Source: Halomonas socia (GTDB taxonomy: Bacteria; Pseudomonadota; Gammaproteobacteria; Pseudomonadales; Halomonadaceae). Taken from it: DNA of 64,000 nucleotides. Position numbers and translations under genes: made by a program. The DNA is taken from positions 1,178,001 through 1,242,000 of the forward strand of contig NZ_CP048812.1 in assembly GCF_010977575.1 (NCBI RefSeq), given 5' to 3'. Below the pieces are notes generated by a model, which searched no databases, was not told the DNA's origin, and saw only the letters and a list, made by a program, of their open reading frames with translations. Shown here piece after piece: positions 1 to 9,015 of this stretch; position 1 is the first letter of the stretch, and each line of letters starts with the position of its first letter.

Positions 1-453
1 ATATAGCCAGTCTGGGATCTCGTAGATAGACACCCCTCGTGTGAAGTACATCAGAAGCCCGAAGTACAGATTAAACGTGCCGATAGTGACGATAATGGAG
101 ACGATCCGAAAGCGATGGATCAGAACTCCATTGAAGAGCCCCAGCAAGGCGCCAACAGCAATAGAAAACACCATTCCCAATGCCCAGTTACCACCACCCA
201 TATAATTCATGAGCAGTGTCATCACCACGTATTGCACTACTGACGCAGCAACCGCAAACGAAATATCAATCCCTCCAGCAATCAACACAACGACCAACCC
301 CACAGCAAAAATAATATTGACCGATTGATTGTTGAGTAGATCGAATAGGTTCTGAACCGTCAGAAAGCTATCTGTTGTGAGGGCGAGCATGGCACAGAGC
401 AGCAGGATTATAGTAAACAAAACGCCTTCGGTACCGATTCGTCTATTACGCAT
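1..453 (-). CDS. Sugar-type ABC transporter permease (RbsC/BPD_transp_2 family), 3' part outside window
   Basis: Inner-membrane permease of a carbohydrate-type ABC importer. Reading leftwards from the ATG at 453-451, the first ~150 residues are visible: a short basic start (MRNRRIG), a hydrophobic helix, the segment TVQNLFDLLNNQSVNIIFAVG and the motif VVLIAGGIDISFAVAASV, typical of RbsC-like permeases (GGIDLSVG in the family). The C-terminal part lies beyond position 1. The start overlaps the stop of the upstream ATPase gene by 8 bp, so the two are translationally coupled. Substrate cannot be told from the permease; the binding protein and LacI-type regulator next door point to a sugar or sugar-like molecule. 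Confidence 0.85.
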   Translation of the reverse strand, partial: MRNRRIGTEGVLFTIILLLCAMLALTTDSFLTVQNLFDLLNNQSVNIIFAVGLVVVLIAGGIDISFAVAASVVQYVVMTLLMNYMGGGNWALGMVFSIAVGALLGLFNGVLIHRFRIVSIIVTIGTFNLYFGLLMYFTRGVSIYEIPDWLY

Positions 454-1932
454 TGATGGTTGCCTCCAACGCTTCTTCTGTCGTCTCCGATGGCGTAACC
501 TCCGTTATGATACATCCATCGCGTAGCACAAGCACTCGGTCCGCGTTCATCCAGACCTCTCCCGCCTCGTCAGATATCAGAATAATTGCTACGCCCTGAT
601 CAGCGAGATGCCGGATGATATCGAAAATTCCGGCTTTGGCACCCACATCGACACCAATCGTTGGACAATCAAGAATCAACACCTCGGGTTTCGTTGCCAA
701 CCACTTGGCCAGCGCAACCCGTTGCTGATTGCCACCAGATAGGGATGAGACAGCGAGATCAGCATCACTGACCTTGGTATTAAGCTGCTGAATCCAGTGA
801 GCTGTTAGCTCTTTGATACGCTCGGGAGATAGAAAGAAGCGTGGTTTTTCAAGCTCAGACAGCACTGTTACTGCGGTATTCATATTAATGGACTGATTCT
901 GTACCAATCCAAGGTTCAGCCGATCCTCGGACACATAGGCAATACCATGACGTACTGCATCGCGATTAGAGCGCAATACTAGAGGCTGACCATCTTTTAA
1001 CATTCGTCCTGACGTGGGTTGCTTCATACCAAATATTACATGTGAAAGTTCGGTTCTACCGGCACCCAGAAGCCCCGTGAGTCCGAGGATTTCTCCTCGG
1101 TGAAGCCGAAAGGATACATCCTTAAATTCGCCTTGACGACTGAGATTTCTTAGTTCTAGTATCGGCGAATCCCGTTGAGAAAAAGTCCGGGGTACTAGAT
1201 CCAATTCAAGCCCTGTCATGAGCGTCGACAATCTCGCTTGTGTCATACCATCGGTAGAATATGTACCCACTAAACGCCCATTTCGCAGTACGGTGACACG
1301 CTGACAAATCTCAAGAACCTCCGCAAGTCGATGGCTCACAAATACTATCGATATTCCTCGTGAAGAAAGCGATCGGGTAATATCCAGAAGCGCCTTAACC
1401 TCCTTTCGAGTCAATGAAGCTGTTGGCTCATCCATGAAAATTATACTGGCCCCAGCGCGAAGGACTCGGCAAATAGCGACAAGCTGGCGATGTGCGATAG
1501 AAAGGTCTTCGACGCGTGACAATGGATCCAAGTCAAGCCCTAAACTTTGGATAACTTCACGTGATTGATCTATTGATTTTCTATAGGAAATTGGGCTAAA
1601 TGGTTTGGAAACGTAATCGTCGAATACAATATTTTCTGCTACAGTTAGGTGTGAGAATAGAGCTAAATCCTGCCAAATCACGTGGACTCCACGACTCCGC
1701 GCTGCGAGCGGGCTAATCTCGGACACCATTTCCTCACCAAACGAAAACTCCCCCCCTCTTCCGGTGTGTAAACACCATTTATGATTTTTATGAGCGTACT
1801 TTTTCCCGACCCATTCTCGCCAGCTAAGCATAGCACCTCACCGCGCTGGAGCTCGAACTCAACATCATCAAGTACGCGGTTCTGCCCGAAAACTTTACTG
1901 ACATGACGCACCCGAATCGCGATATCGCTCAT
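446..1932 (-). pseudogene. Sugar ABC transporter ATP-binding protein (RbsA-like), frameshifted
   Basis: Tandem-NBD ATPase of the RbsA/MglA type that energises the neighbouring permease. The N-terminal reading frame (1932 down to about 1750) has Walker [10 protein letters not shown] at residues 38-46 and runs to VYTPEEGG. The rest of the protein continues in another frame from about 1755 to 446 ([13 protein letters not shown] onward), with the first-domain Walker B (IIFMDEPTAS), the second-domain degenerate Walker A (GLTGLLGAGRTEL), the signature LSGGNQQRVALAKWL and Walker B (VLILDCPTIGVD). One extra G in the seven-G run (plus-strand C run 1750-1756) would restore a single ~495-codon gene of normal length. 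This is either a real pseudogene or a homopolymer under-call; the intact downstream frame favours the latter. Confidence 0.85.
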
Positions 1933-2014
1933 CGGTAGCTCCTTTTCGACATCTCAGTGCCGCCCAGCAATGATGATGGGCGGCAAACATTTACACGATA
2001 CAATCCAGCAGGCT

Positions 2015-3004
2015 CTACAGGCCTAGCTCAGCCAACTCATCAACCGTATCCTGACTAAGCTCCAACGGCTGTGAGGCAAAAATCGTCTTACCTTCCAATG
2101 TTATTTCACCCAAGACCGGCAGGTTAGCACCATCAGTGACCTCTTCACCGTTCAGGAGCATATTGCCCAAGGCCACGAATGCCTTCCCAGCATCGAGAGG
2201 GCTCCACTGAAAGCCGCCCGTAATGACCCCTTCATGTACCAAGCGACGCCCTTGACCAGGAGAAAAAAGACCCATCACAGCAACATCACCATCCAGGCCA
2301 CGCTCTTTCACAGCGCGAGCGGCTCCGATCGTGCCCTGACTACCAAAAGACATGATGCCGGCCAGATCATCATGCGACCGGAGTAGGTCGAGGGTAGTAT
2401 TGCGGCTCTCATCGACACTCTCGGCCACGCCAAAGCGGTCGGCGGCTTGAGTCAAACCGCTGCAGTTCTCGCTTAACCAATCCACTGCGGCATCCGCCCA
2501 AGCGTTGTGTGCGGGAACACTAAGCCCACCCACGTAGACGGCATAGGAACCTTCACAGCCTGTCGTGTTAGCCAGTAGCTTAGCGTGCTCCTCCCCCAGC
2601 TGCTGTGCCGAAATCATTTCGAAGTCGTAGTCAATATTCTCTGAGTCGGGGCTTTCGTGAGTCAGCACGATTATCCCCTGATCGCGCGCCCTCTTTAATA
2701 CGGGTTCAAGCACTTCACGATCATTCGGAACCACACCTATTACATCCACACCGCGAGTAATTTGATCCTCTATTGCTCGCACCTGTAATGCCGGATCTGC
2801 ACTGGTTGGTCCAACCATATAGGCATCAATCTCAAGTTCTTCACCCATTTGTTCAATACCCATTTCCATGGCGTTGAACCACGGAATCCCACCGACCTTA
2901 GCGATAACCGCGATAGTGGGAGTATCTTGAGCCAATGCTCCAGAACTACCGGTGAAGCTCGCCAGAGCAGTGGCGGCGAGAAGTGCTTTATATTTCATTG
3001 TCAT
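2015..3004 (-). CDS. Periplasmic sugar-binding protein of ABC importer (Peripla_BP_4 / RbsB-LsrB type)
   Basis: Periplasmic substrate-binding protein of 329 residues. Residues 1-26 are a cleavable signal peptide ending ALAQ. The mature part starts TPTIAVIAKVGGIPWFNAMEMGIEQ, the usual first beta-strand and helix of type I sugar-binding proteins, followed by ALQVRAIEDQITRGVDVIGVVPND and the late motif VAVMGLFSPGQGRRLVHEG. It most resembles the RbsB, LsrB and rhamnose-binding groups, but the ligand cannot be assigned. It is the first gene of the minus-strand operon binding protein-ATPase-permease. Starts at 3004 (MTM) and 2998 (MKYK) are both possible; the GGTAGGA upstream fits either. Expression is probably controlled by the divergent LacI-type gene. 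Confidence 0.9.
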   Translation of the reverse strand: MTMKYKALLAATALASFTGSSGALAQDTPTIAVIAKVGGIPWFNAMEMGIEQMGEELEIDAYMVGPTSADPALQVRAIEDQITRGVDVIGVVPNDREVLEPVLKRARDQGIIVLTHESPDSENIDYDFEMISAQQLGEEHAKLLANTTGCEGSYAVYVGGLSVPAHNAWADAAVDWLSENCSGLTQAADRFGVAESVDESRNTTLDLLRSHDDLAGIMSFGSQGTIGAARAVKERGLDGDVAVMGLFSPGQGRRLVHEGVITGGFQWSPLDAGKAFVALGNMLLNGEEVTDGANLPVLGEITLEGKTIFASQPLELSQDTVDELAELGL

Positions 3005-3213
3005 TTCCTACCTTGCTATTGGCTCACCAGCCAGTGGGACGGTGAGAGTCGAAGAGCCGTTATGGACTCTGCTTGCCTTCATGCCCTCCTGAAGACAGCA
3101 TGTCCTCAAGGCGCCCTTCACAACTCATGGGCTTTCGTCATGAAATGTATGCGGCATCAATCGCTTTAAGTGGCTACTGGATCAATGAATAGCGATTGTG
3201 TGTATCGCACTAA

Positions 3214-3229
3214 GCACAATCGGTTGTGC
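3214..3229. promoter_or_regulatory. Candidate LacI-family operator (perfect 6-4-6 dyad)
   Basis: GCACAA-TCGG-TTGTGC is a 16-bp dyad with perfect 6-bp arms and a central CG step, the form usual for LacI/GalR-family operators. It lies between the divergent binding-protein gene and the LacI-type gene, about 70 bp from the regulator start, so it could control both. Operator function is inferred from position and symmetry. Confidence 0.55.
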
Positions 3230-3237
3230 ACTAAAGC

Positions 3238-3270
3238 AGCATTGACCTGATGCATCATGACGTCAATGCT
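3238..3270. promoter_or_regulatory. Second dyad in the regulator-transporter gap (nested inverted repeats)
   Basis: AGCATTGAC (3238-3246) pairs exactly with GTCAATGCT (3262-3270). Inside lies the perfect palindrome TGATGCATCA (3248-3257). The element ends 30 bp before the GTG start of the LacI-type gene, so it would also sit in that gene's 5' leader as a stem-loop. It may be an autoregulatory operator or an RNA hairpin. Confidence 0.4.
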
Positions 3271-3299
3271 ACTTTTAGCTAACCTCAAGGAGTTTTTGC

Positions 3300-4313
3300 G
3301 TGGCCAGCGACTCGCCCAAACGGCTAACAATTTACGACCTCGCCAGGTTGGCGGAATCGTCACCCAGTACCGTCAGTGCCGTCCTCAACGGTACTTGGCA
3401 ACGGCGTCGAATCAGCAAGAAGCTTGCAACGAGAATTCTCTCGCTTGCCCAGTCGGAGGGCTATTCAGCCAACATGCAGGCTCGAGCACTGCGCCGAGAG
3501 CGATCGGGCATCATCGGCATGATCTTGCCGATGTATGACAATCGCTATTTCAGCTCGATTGCGCAGTATTTCGAGTCGGAAGCACGCCGACGCGGGCTTT
3601 TCGCCATTGTTTCTTGTACAAATCGCGATCCTATACAAGAGCGTGAGGCCACTCGTATGATGCTCGCCTATCGTGTTGAGCACTTGGTCTGCACTGGCGC
3701 GACGGATCCAGATAGTATCGCCATGATGTGTCAGGAGAGCGGCATCTCGAGCCTCAATCTGGATTTGCCAGGCGACAAAGCCCCCTCGGTCATCTCGGCC
3801 AACAGGGCGGGGGCACGACGACTCACCCTCGCAATCCTTGACCGGCTGAGCGTCGAACAACGTCGAGATGACCCAGTTCTTTTCATTGGCGGCCGCGGCC
3901 AAGACCACAACACGCGCGAACGTATTGCCGGGTTCAAGCAGGCAAGAGCCGAAAGAGGGCTTGAAACCGCCCAGGAAGATATCCTTCCCTGCGACTATGC
4001 GGCAGATAAGGCACAAGCCGCATTGCGTGCATATATGCAGAACCGCTCCGGCTTACCCGGCGCAATGTTCATCAATTCGACGATCTCGCTTGAGGGCATC
4101 GTTCGCTGGCTTCAACTGAGCGGCTATTGCCTGGATGACATCATATTTGGGTGTTTCGACTGGGACCCCCTCGCTGCAGCCTTTCACCCACGCTTGATGA
4201 TGGCCCGCCAGAATGTGGTGGAGATGATTGAGCGAGTTTTCGAATTGATCGACACACCACCGCCAGACCCTACGCTGCTGATTGAGGTCCAGCCAGAGAT
4301 AATCGGCATTTGA
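3300..4313 (+). CDS. LacI-family transcriptional regulator
   Basis: Regulator of 337 residues. The N-terminal LacI helix-turn-helix is at residues 8-32 (RLTIYDLARLAESSPSTVSAVLNG), followed by a hinge (RISKKLATRILSLAQSEGYSANMQARALR) and a periplasmic-binding-like effector domain starting RSGIIGMILPMYDNRYFSSI. The start is a GTG at 3300 preceded by AAGGAG at 3287-3292, which fixes it. It is divergent from the sugar ABC importer and two dyads lie between them, so it very probably senses the imported sugar or a derivative and controls that operon. It lacks the C-terminal tetramerisation tail of E. coli LacI, as most family members do. Confidence 0.9.
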   Translation: MASDSPKRLTIYDLARLAESSPSTVSAVLNGTWQRRRISKKLATRILSLAQSEGYSANMQARALRRERSGIIGMILPMYDNRYFSSIAQYFESEARRRGLFAIVSCTNRDPIQEREATRMMLAYRVEHLVCTGATDPDSIAMMCQESGISSLNLDLPGDKAPSVISANRAGARRLTLAILDRLSVEQRRDDPVLFIGGRGQDHNTRERIAGFKQARAERGLETAQEDILPCDYAADKAQAALRAYMQNRSGLPGAMFINSTISLEGIVRWLQLSGYCLDDIIFGCFDWDPLAAAFHPRLMMARQNVVEMIERVFELIDTPPPDPTLLIEVQPEIIGI

Positions 4314-4395
4314 GGCCCTCTCTGAACACACTGAGACAAGGGTGATGGCAAATGCTGTACACTGCCTCGACGCCCACTTCCCACGAGGGTCTGCA

Positions 4396-5259
4396 ATGCC
4401 GTATAGCATGACCGCCTTCACCCGCCAGAGTCATGACGCCGCGTGGGGCAGCCTACAGCTCGAACTGCGCTCGGTGAACCAGCGCTATCTCGACCTGCAC
4501 TTCCGTCTGCCCGACAGCTTGCGCGACCTTGAGCCGCTGTGGCGGGATGCGCTGCGCCACCGACTGGCGCGCGGCAAGGTCGAGTGTACCCTGCGCTTCG
4601 AGCCGCTGGCCGGCGGCGATGGCCTGAGTGTCGACCGCGCACGCCTCAAGGCCCTCGCCCAGGCGCTGGTCGAGGTGCGTAGCGAACTGCCCGGCGTGGC
4701 CATGCCCGATGCCCTGGGCATGCTCCAGCATCCCGGCGTTCTGGCCGCCGACACCCTCGATCTGGATGCGGTCAAAGCCACCGCTCGTGCCCTGTTCGAT
4801 GCCGGTCTCGACGACCTGATCGCCGGCCGCGCCCGGGAGGGAGAGCAGCTCGCCGCCATGATTCGCGCTCGTCTCGACGGCATTCGCGAGCAGGTCACCG
4901 AGGTGCGCCGCCTGCTCCCCGACATCCTCGCCCGCCAGCGCGAGCTATTGCTGGAGCGCCTCGACGTCATCAAAGCAGAGCTCGACCCCCAGCGCCTCGA
5001 GGCCGAGCTGGCGCTGATGGCCCAGAAGGCCGACGTCGACGAGGAACTCGACCGCCTCGACACCCATGTCGTCGAGGTCGAGCGTCAGCTCACTCAGCAG
5101 GGCCCCGTGGGCCGGCGCCTCGATTTCCTGATGCAGGAGCTCAACCGCGAAGCCAACACCCTCTCCTCCAAGTCGGTGGTCGCCGAGACCACCCGCTGCG
5201 CGGTGGAGCTCAAGGTACTGATCGAACAGATGCGTGAGCAGATCCAGAACATCGAGTGA
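4396..5259 (+). CDS. yicC: YicC/YloC-family endoribonuclease
   Basis: Conserved YicC family protein of 287 residues, the usual length. It begins MPYSMTAFTRQ and contains LELRSVNQRYLDLHFRLPDSLRDLEP near the start, QLAAMIRARLDGI in the middle, and the hallmark C-terminal stretch DEELDRLDTHV, GPVGRRLDFLMQELNREANTLSSKS and MREQIQNIE. The family is reported to be an endoribonuclease. The ATG at 4396 is chosen over the 4342 start because the conserved N-terminus begins there. The last codons, the stop and 4 bp beyond form the core attachment site of the island that follows; integration leaves the coding sequence intact. It is not accompanied here by its common neighbours rph or gmk. Confidence 0.95.
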   Translation: MPYSMTAFTRQSHDAAWGSLQLELRSVNQRYLDLHFRLPDSLRDLEPLWRDALRHRLARGKVECTLRFEPLAGGDGLSVDRARLKALAQALVEVRSELPGVAMPDALGMLQHPGVLAADTLDLDAVKATARALFDAGLDDLIAGRAREGEQLAAMIRARLDGIREQVTEVRRLLPDILARQRELLLERLDVIKAELDPQRLEAELALMAQKADVDEELDRLDTHVVEVERQLTQQGPVGRRLDFLMQELNREANTLSSKSVVAETTRCAVELKVLIEQMREQIQNIE

Positions 5260-5263
5260 TGTC
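5241..5263 (+). other. attL core: 23-bp direct repeat in the 3' end of yicC
   Basis: The 23 bp that start GATCCAGAAC and end GAGTGATGTC cover the last five sense codons and stop of yicC. The same 23 bp recur exactly at 41954-41976. An integrase gene lies just to the right of this copy. This is the arrangement expected for site-specific integration into a gene's 3' end. Confidence 0.9.
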
Positions 5264-5366
5264 CACGCTCATGCATCAAAATACACAAGTCATTATTTTT
5301 TAAGGCAATTATTTCGGGAGTTGTCTACGATGGTCTGCGGAAGTCTAGCTTACGCTATCGCAAATT

Positions 5367-5438
5367 GGGGAGTACAATGGGGAGTATCCCAGGTTACTCC
5401 CCACCAAAAAGGCGAAAAACCCCTATGGGTACTCCCCA
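5367..5438. repeat. Integrase arm-type repeats, left end (two direct, two inverted)
   Basis: GGGGAGTACAATGGGGAGTA at 5367-5386 holds two direct copies of GGGGAGTA. Two inverted copies follow (TTACTCCCCA at 5394-5403 and GTACTCCCCA at 5429-5438). The 20-bp pair recurs exactly at 41859-41878 beside the other att copy. Position and symmetry fit arm-type binding sites for the tyrosine integrase or its excisionase. Confidence 0.7.
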
Positions 5439-5609
5439 CTTCATACACACCCGCCCAGGCATGGCCCTCCTTTCCGGTGACGGCCCACCCCAGCAAGCCA
5501 GGCACGAAGGCCAGGCTAAACATGGAGTTGATGAGCAACACCCGACCTTGGCCGACAAAAATTCAAACGATAGTTTCAAATTTTTGATGGCAACTGACAG
5601 GAGGGGGTG

Positions 5610-6872
5610 ATGGGGAGTTTCACAGCCAAGAAGATCCAGTCCCTGATCAAGGACGGCGCACCTGGCCGCTACAGCGATGGCAACGGCCTGTACCTGATGA
5701 TCCCCAAAAAGGGAGCTCCCTACTGGATGCATCGGTTCACGATCGCTGGAAAGCGCCGTGAACTGACACTGGGAAAATGCGTGAACCTATCCTTGGCTGA
5801 GGCCCGCGAGCAAGCTGCAGATGCACAGAAAGCCATCCGGAGCGGTATCGACCCTGTCGAAGAGCGCAGGCGGGAAGAGCAGATCGTTATCCACACCGTC
5901 AGGGAGCTGTTCGATGACTGGTACCACGATCTGGAGAAGCGCCTGAAGCACCCACGCATCCCGAAGCGCATCTTCGAGAAGGAAGTCGCCCCGTCAGTTG
6001 GGCACCAGGCCTTGGAGAGCGTCACCCCCATGGACGTTCGAGACATCATCCGCAAGGTTGCCAGCAGCGGACGTCCGGCCATCGCCAACGACACTTTGAT
6101 GTACCTGAAGCAGCTGTTCAATCACGCCATCAAGCTTGGACTGCTCACCTACAACCCGGCGGCAGCCTTCAGCGTCAACGACGCCGGCGGCATCGAGAAA
6201 AGTCGTGACCGAGCCCTCACCATCGAGGAGATTCACCAGGTCTTCCAAATTTTCAGAGACAACCGGGAGAGCTTCACCCGAGAGAACTATCTCGCGTGCG
6301 CGCTGCTGCTCGTCTTGGGGGTTCGTAAAACCGAGTTGACCGAGGCCCAGTGGTCAGAATTTGACCTAAAGGAGAAGCGCTGGAACCTGTCCGGCGAGCG
6401 AAGCAAGACAGGCCGGGGGATGGCGATTCCTCTGCCTCCGCAGGCTGTCAGCTGGCTGGAAGAACTCAAGATCCGCGCCTGCGGCTCGCCCTACGTCTTT
6501 CCCAGCCGCCGCAGCAGCAAGCGACCACACATGGGCAAGGACACTTTGAATCGCGCCATTTCCAAACTATTCGGCCGAGAGCCAGGCAGGAAATTACAAC
6601 CTGAGAACAAGATGGGCGACATAGTAGAGTTCACGGTCCATGACCTGCGCCGCACCTGCCGCAGCCTGCTGGCCGCCGCAGGCGTACCGGGCCACGTCGC
6701 GGAGCGCTGCCTGAATCACAAGCTCAAGGGCGTCGAGGGCATCTACGACCGCCATGACTACTTCGAGGAGCGGAAAGAGGCCTTGGCTAAGGTGGCGACG
6801 CTGGTAGAGCCTGCCATCAACGGTGCATCAAAGGAGCGTTCGGAAAAAGGTGGAAAGAGTGCGACAGCATAA
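5610..6872 (+). CDS. int: P4-type tyrosine integrase (DUF4102 N-terminus)
   Basis: Site-specific tyrosine recombinase of 420 residues. The N-terminal DUF4102 arm-binding domain covers about residues 1-90 (FTAKKIQSLIKDGAPGRYSDGNGLYLMI, RELTLGKCVNLSLAEAREQA). A SAM-like core-binding domain follows (about 95-200). The catalytic domain has Arg in LLVLGVRKTELTEAQW, the box HDLRRTCRSLLAAAG, a conserved His in LNHKLKGVEGIYDRHDY and the Tyr of IYDRHDYFEERKEAL. GGAGG at 5600-5604 serves either the GTG at 5607 or the ATG at 5610; the ATG is preferred. It lies about 350 bp from the attL copy in yicC, pointing into the island, and is the likely enzyme for integration and, with AlpA at the other end, excision. 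Confidence 0.95.
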   Translation: MGSFTAKKIQSLIKDGAPGRYSDGNGLYLMIPKKGAPYWMHRFTIAGKRRELTLGKCVNLSLAEAREQAADAQKAIRSGIDPVEERRREEQIVIHTVRELFDDWYHDLEKRLKHPRIPKRIFEKEVAPSVGHQALESVTPMDVRDIIRKVASSGRPAIANDTLMYLKQLFNHAIKLGLLTYNPAAAFSVNDAGGIEKSRDRALTIEEIHQVFQIFRDNRESFTRENYLACALLLVLGVRKTELTEAQWSEFDLKEKRWNLSGERSKTGRGMAIPLPPQAVSWLEELKIRACGSPYVFPSRRSSKRPHMGKDTLNRAISKLFGREPGRKLQPENKMGDIVEFTVHDLRRTCRSLLAAAGVPGHVAERCLNHKLKGVEGIYDRHDYFEERKEALAKVATLVEPAINGASKERSEKGGKSATA

Positions 6873-7285
6873 GCACACCACCTGAAGAGGGCAGTTCACT
6901 GCCGCCCGACGCTGGCTAGCCGTTCTCGGCGGCCGGTGTTAATGGCAATGTCGGTGGAATGTTAGGCGCTAGCTCAATGATTTACGCAGCGCCCTAGGCG
7001 TCGAGCTGCCAGGGGCCTTCTCGCAGGTCGTTGAAGGTGCCGGCGGGGATCGGGTGAGTCATGTCGTCGGGGGCTGTATGCGTGGGGCAGCGACGGGCGG
7101 TTGGGTATCGTGGTGGTCATGAGCTCAGCATGGGGCCCATAGGGAAAAGGCTGGATTTAAAGCAATTGGAGAATATCGGGAAGGGAGATTGGCGGGACAG
7201 GAACAATAGCTTGATCAAGGTCACTGGATAACGCTGGACTCGATCCCTACATTAGACTGATAAATGATAATGAAGGAGCGGGCCT
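6873..7285. other. Intergenic region after integrase
   Basis: 413 bp without a convincing gene. An imperfect inverted repeat, TAGGCGCT (6963-6970) with AGCGCCCTA (6988-6996), is the only structure seen. No tRNA or start signal is recognisable before the next gene's leader at about 7260. Confidence 0.5.
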
Positions 7286-8101
7286 ATGCCATCCAGGGAA
7301 GCAAACATTCTCATCCTCTGTAAAACCTACCCATCGCCCAGTGCCAAATATGCTGAAACTTCGTGCGTTGCGGGAATGGAGGTGAACGGCTCCCTGATTC
7401 GCCTCTATCCTGTGCCATTTCGAATGATCGGTGAGGATCAGCAGTTCAAGAAATGGCAGTGGATCACTGCTCGCGTCGAAAAAAGCCCCAATGATCACCG
7501 GCCCGAGAGCCATCGAATTTATGTCGACACTATCCAGACAGGCACCGTTATCGATACGGGAAAACGCCATGATTGGGCGGCTCGACGCTCCCTGATCAGT
7601 TCCTTGCCCGTCTATGATAGCCATGCTGAGCTCGATCAGGCCAGGATCGAGCACGAGGTCTCGTTGGGGCTGGTGCGGGTTAGCCGAGTGGTCGATCTCG
7701 ACATCACTCCGGCCAAGAATCCCGACTGGACCAACGAGGAGCTGTCAAAACTCGTTACCATGCAAGCTCAGGGAAGCCTATTTGAAGAGAACGAGGCCAG
7801 TGTCCAGCAGCTCGAGAAGATCCCCTTCGACTTCCACTACCAGTATGAATGCAATACATCCGCTGGCACCGAGCGCTTTCGCCACAAGATCGTGGATTGG
7901 GAGGTCTGCCAGCTGTACCGCAAACTTGTGAGGAGCCATGGTCGGGATGGGTGGCAAGAGCCTTTCAAGAACAAGCTGCTTCATGAGCTACCCAAGGGAG
8001 ATCTAATGCTTCTCCAGGGAAACATGCACCGCTACGCTTGGCAGTGGCTTATCGTCAGCCTGATCTACCCGCCTAGAGAGCAGCAGCAGTCGCTCTTCTG
8101 A
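7286..8101 (+). CDS. Conserved hypothetical protein paired with a DUF488 gene
   Basis: Soluble protein of 271 residues of no family I can name. It has no signal peptide or membrane segment. Notable segments are ANILILCKTYPSPSAKYAETSCVAGM at the N-terminus (a beta-strand followed by a Thr/Tyr/Pro-rich turn), RLYPVPFRMI, DHRPESHRIYVDTI, and a C-terminal FRHKIVDWEVCQLYR with an aromatic-rich tail (HRYAWQWLIVSLIYPP). The ATG at 7286 has AAGGAGCGGG upstream (7272-7281). Its 3' end overlaps the convergent DUF488 gene by 29 bp. Convergent overlap suggests a functional pair, perhaps in nucleic-acid or stress defence, but the sequence alone does not give a function. Confidence 0.75.
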   Translation: MPSREANILILCKTYPSPSAKYAETSCVAGMEVNGSLIRLYPVPFRMIGEDQQFKKWQWITARVEKSPNDHRPESHRIYVDTIQTGTVIDTGKRHDWAARRSLISSLPVYDSHAELDQARIEHEVSLGLVRVSRVVDLDITPAKNPDWTNEELSKLVTMQAQGSLFEENEASVQQLEKIPFDFHYQYECNTSAGTERFRHKIVDWEVCQLYRKLVRSHGRDGWQEPFKNKLLHELPKGDLMLLQGNMHRYAWQWLIVSLIYPPREQQQSLF

Positions 8102-8534
8102 CGGCCAAGTGCTTCACCTCCAAATTAGAGTTGCGCTCTCTTCCCGCCTCCGCCACTAAGCGGCGATGGCAGAAAGTGGCATCCGCTTCGAAGCAGACCA
8201 AACAGGCATCAAGGCGGCTGGCCTCTTCCACCACCCGTTGCACAGCTTCCTCTTGGGAGGCTATGTAGGTGCGAAAGCCGAGCGTATAACGAGACCAGTC
8301 ACCGTCATTCTTGTACTGCTCGCGGATCGGCTTGGGGCACCCCAGCTCACGAATATGCTCATAGTCGATACCCGCCGCCCGCAGCCGGCTAGAGAAGGCC
8401 GTCTTCGAAAATCCGGGCTTGCGCGAAATGGGGTACTGCCTGACATCGATCACCTTGTCGACACCGGCGTCCCCCAGCCGCTCCAGGAAGCTGTCGATGT
8501 CGATTCCTTCGTATCCCGCCGTGAATAGAGCCAT
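8073..8534 (-). CDS. DUF488 domain protein
   Basis: Protein of 153 residues with the DUF488 signature: the N-terminal strand MALFTAGYEGIDIDSFLERL, the arginine motif DKVIDVRQYPISRKPGFSK, YEHIRELGCPKPIR, and the C-terminal CLVCFEADATFCHRRLVAE, which carries a Cys-x-x-Cys and Cys-His-Arg that could bind a metal. The family is small, widespread and without firm biochemical function; members are often found in mobile or defence-rich regions. It converges on and overlaps the 271-residue gene at 7286. Confidence 0.85.
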   Translation of the reverse strand: MALFTAGYEGIDIDSFLERLGDAGVDKVIDVRQYPISRKPGFSKTAFSSRLRAAGIDYEHIRELGCPKPIREQYKNDGDWSRYTLGFRTYIASQEEAVQRVVEEASRLDACLVCFEADATFCHRRLVAEAGRERNSNLEVKHLAVRRATAAAL

Positions 8535-9015
8535 GATGAATCCTTATGATCCATGAATGATTTGAGGCGCATCTTCCATGTATAGCTCGCCTCCGTCCAA
8601 TGAATCATCCTGATGCAGATGATTCCCGCGCTTCTAACGCGGGTCTAACCCGCCTTGCCGTCCCTTCCCTGCGGCGACCTTGCCTGGCACCCATCGCCCC
8701 TCACAGCGCCTTATAGGCGGTCAAAGCGTTTATCGGCTCAGGGGCTCTTCCAGATAGTCGAATAGCGTCTGCGTTGCCGGAGTCTCCTCGCCCTCCCATA
8801 GGCCGAGTCAGAATCGGTCTGGGATGGCGCCCCACAGGTGGGAAAACTCTGTCCGAATGCCGCCAAAGTGCATCATGGCGCCGTAGACACTGCCGGTAGC
8901 AAAAGACTGGCCCTGGCTCGTCACCCTCATAGCGATTACAGAAATTTTCAGATCTATATCACCCCTGTGACCTGAGCCCTCCCCGGGCTTTATCCACCGG
9001 CACAGGAGTCGTGAT
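8535..9015. other. Intergenic region with a short stem-loop
   Basis: 481 bp between the DUF488 gene and the next plus-strand gene. CCCGCG and CGCGGG around 8627-8643 form a small stem-loop. A minus-strand open frame here (8808-9116) has no start context or recognisable motif and was not called. The region ends with the ribosome-binding sequence ACAGGAG of the gene at 9016. Confidence 0.4.

Noticed and set aside
6963-6996. Possible integron attC-like element after the integrase
   Set aside because: Only a short imperfect inverted repeat is present; there is no integron integrase, no cassette array and no GTTRRRY core pair.
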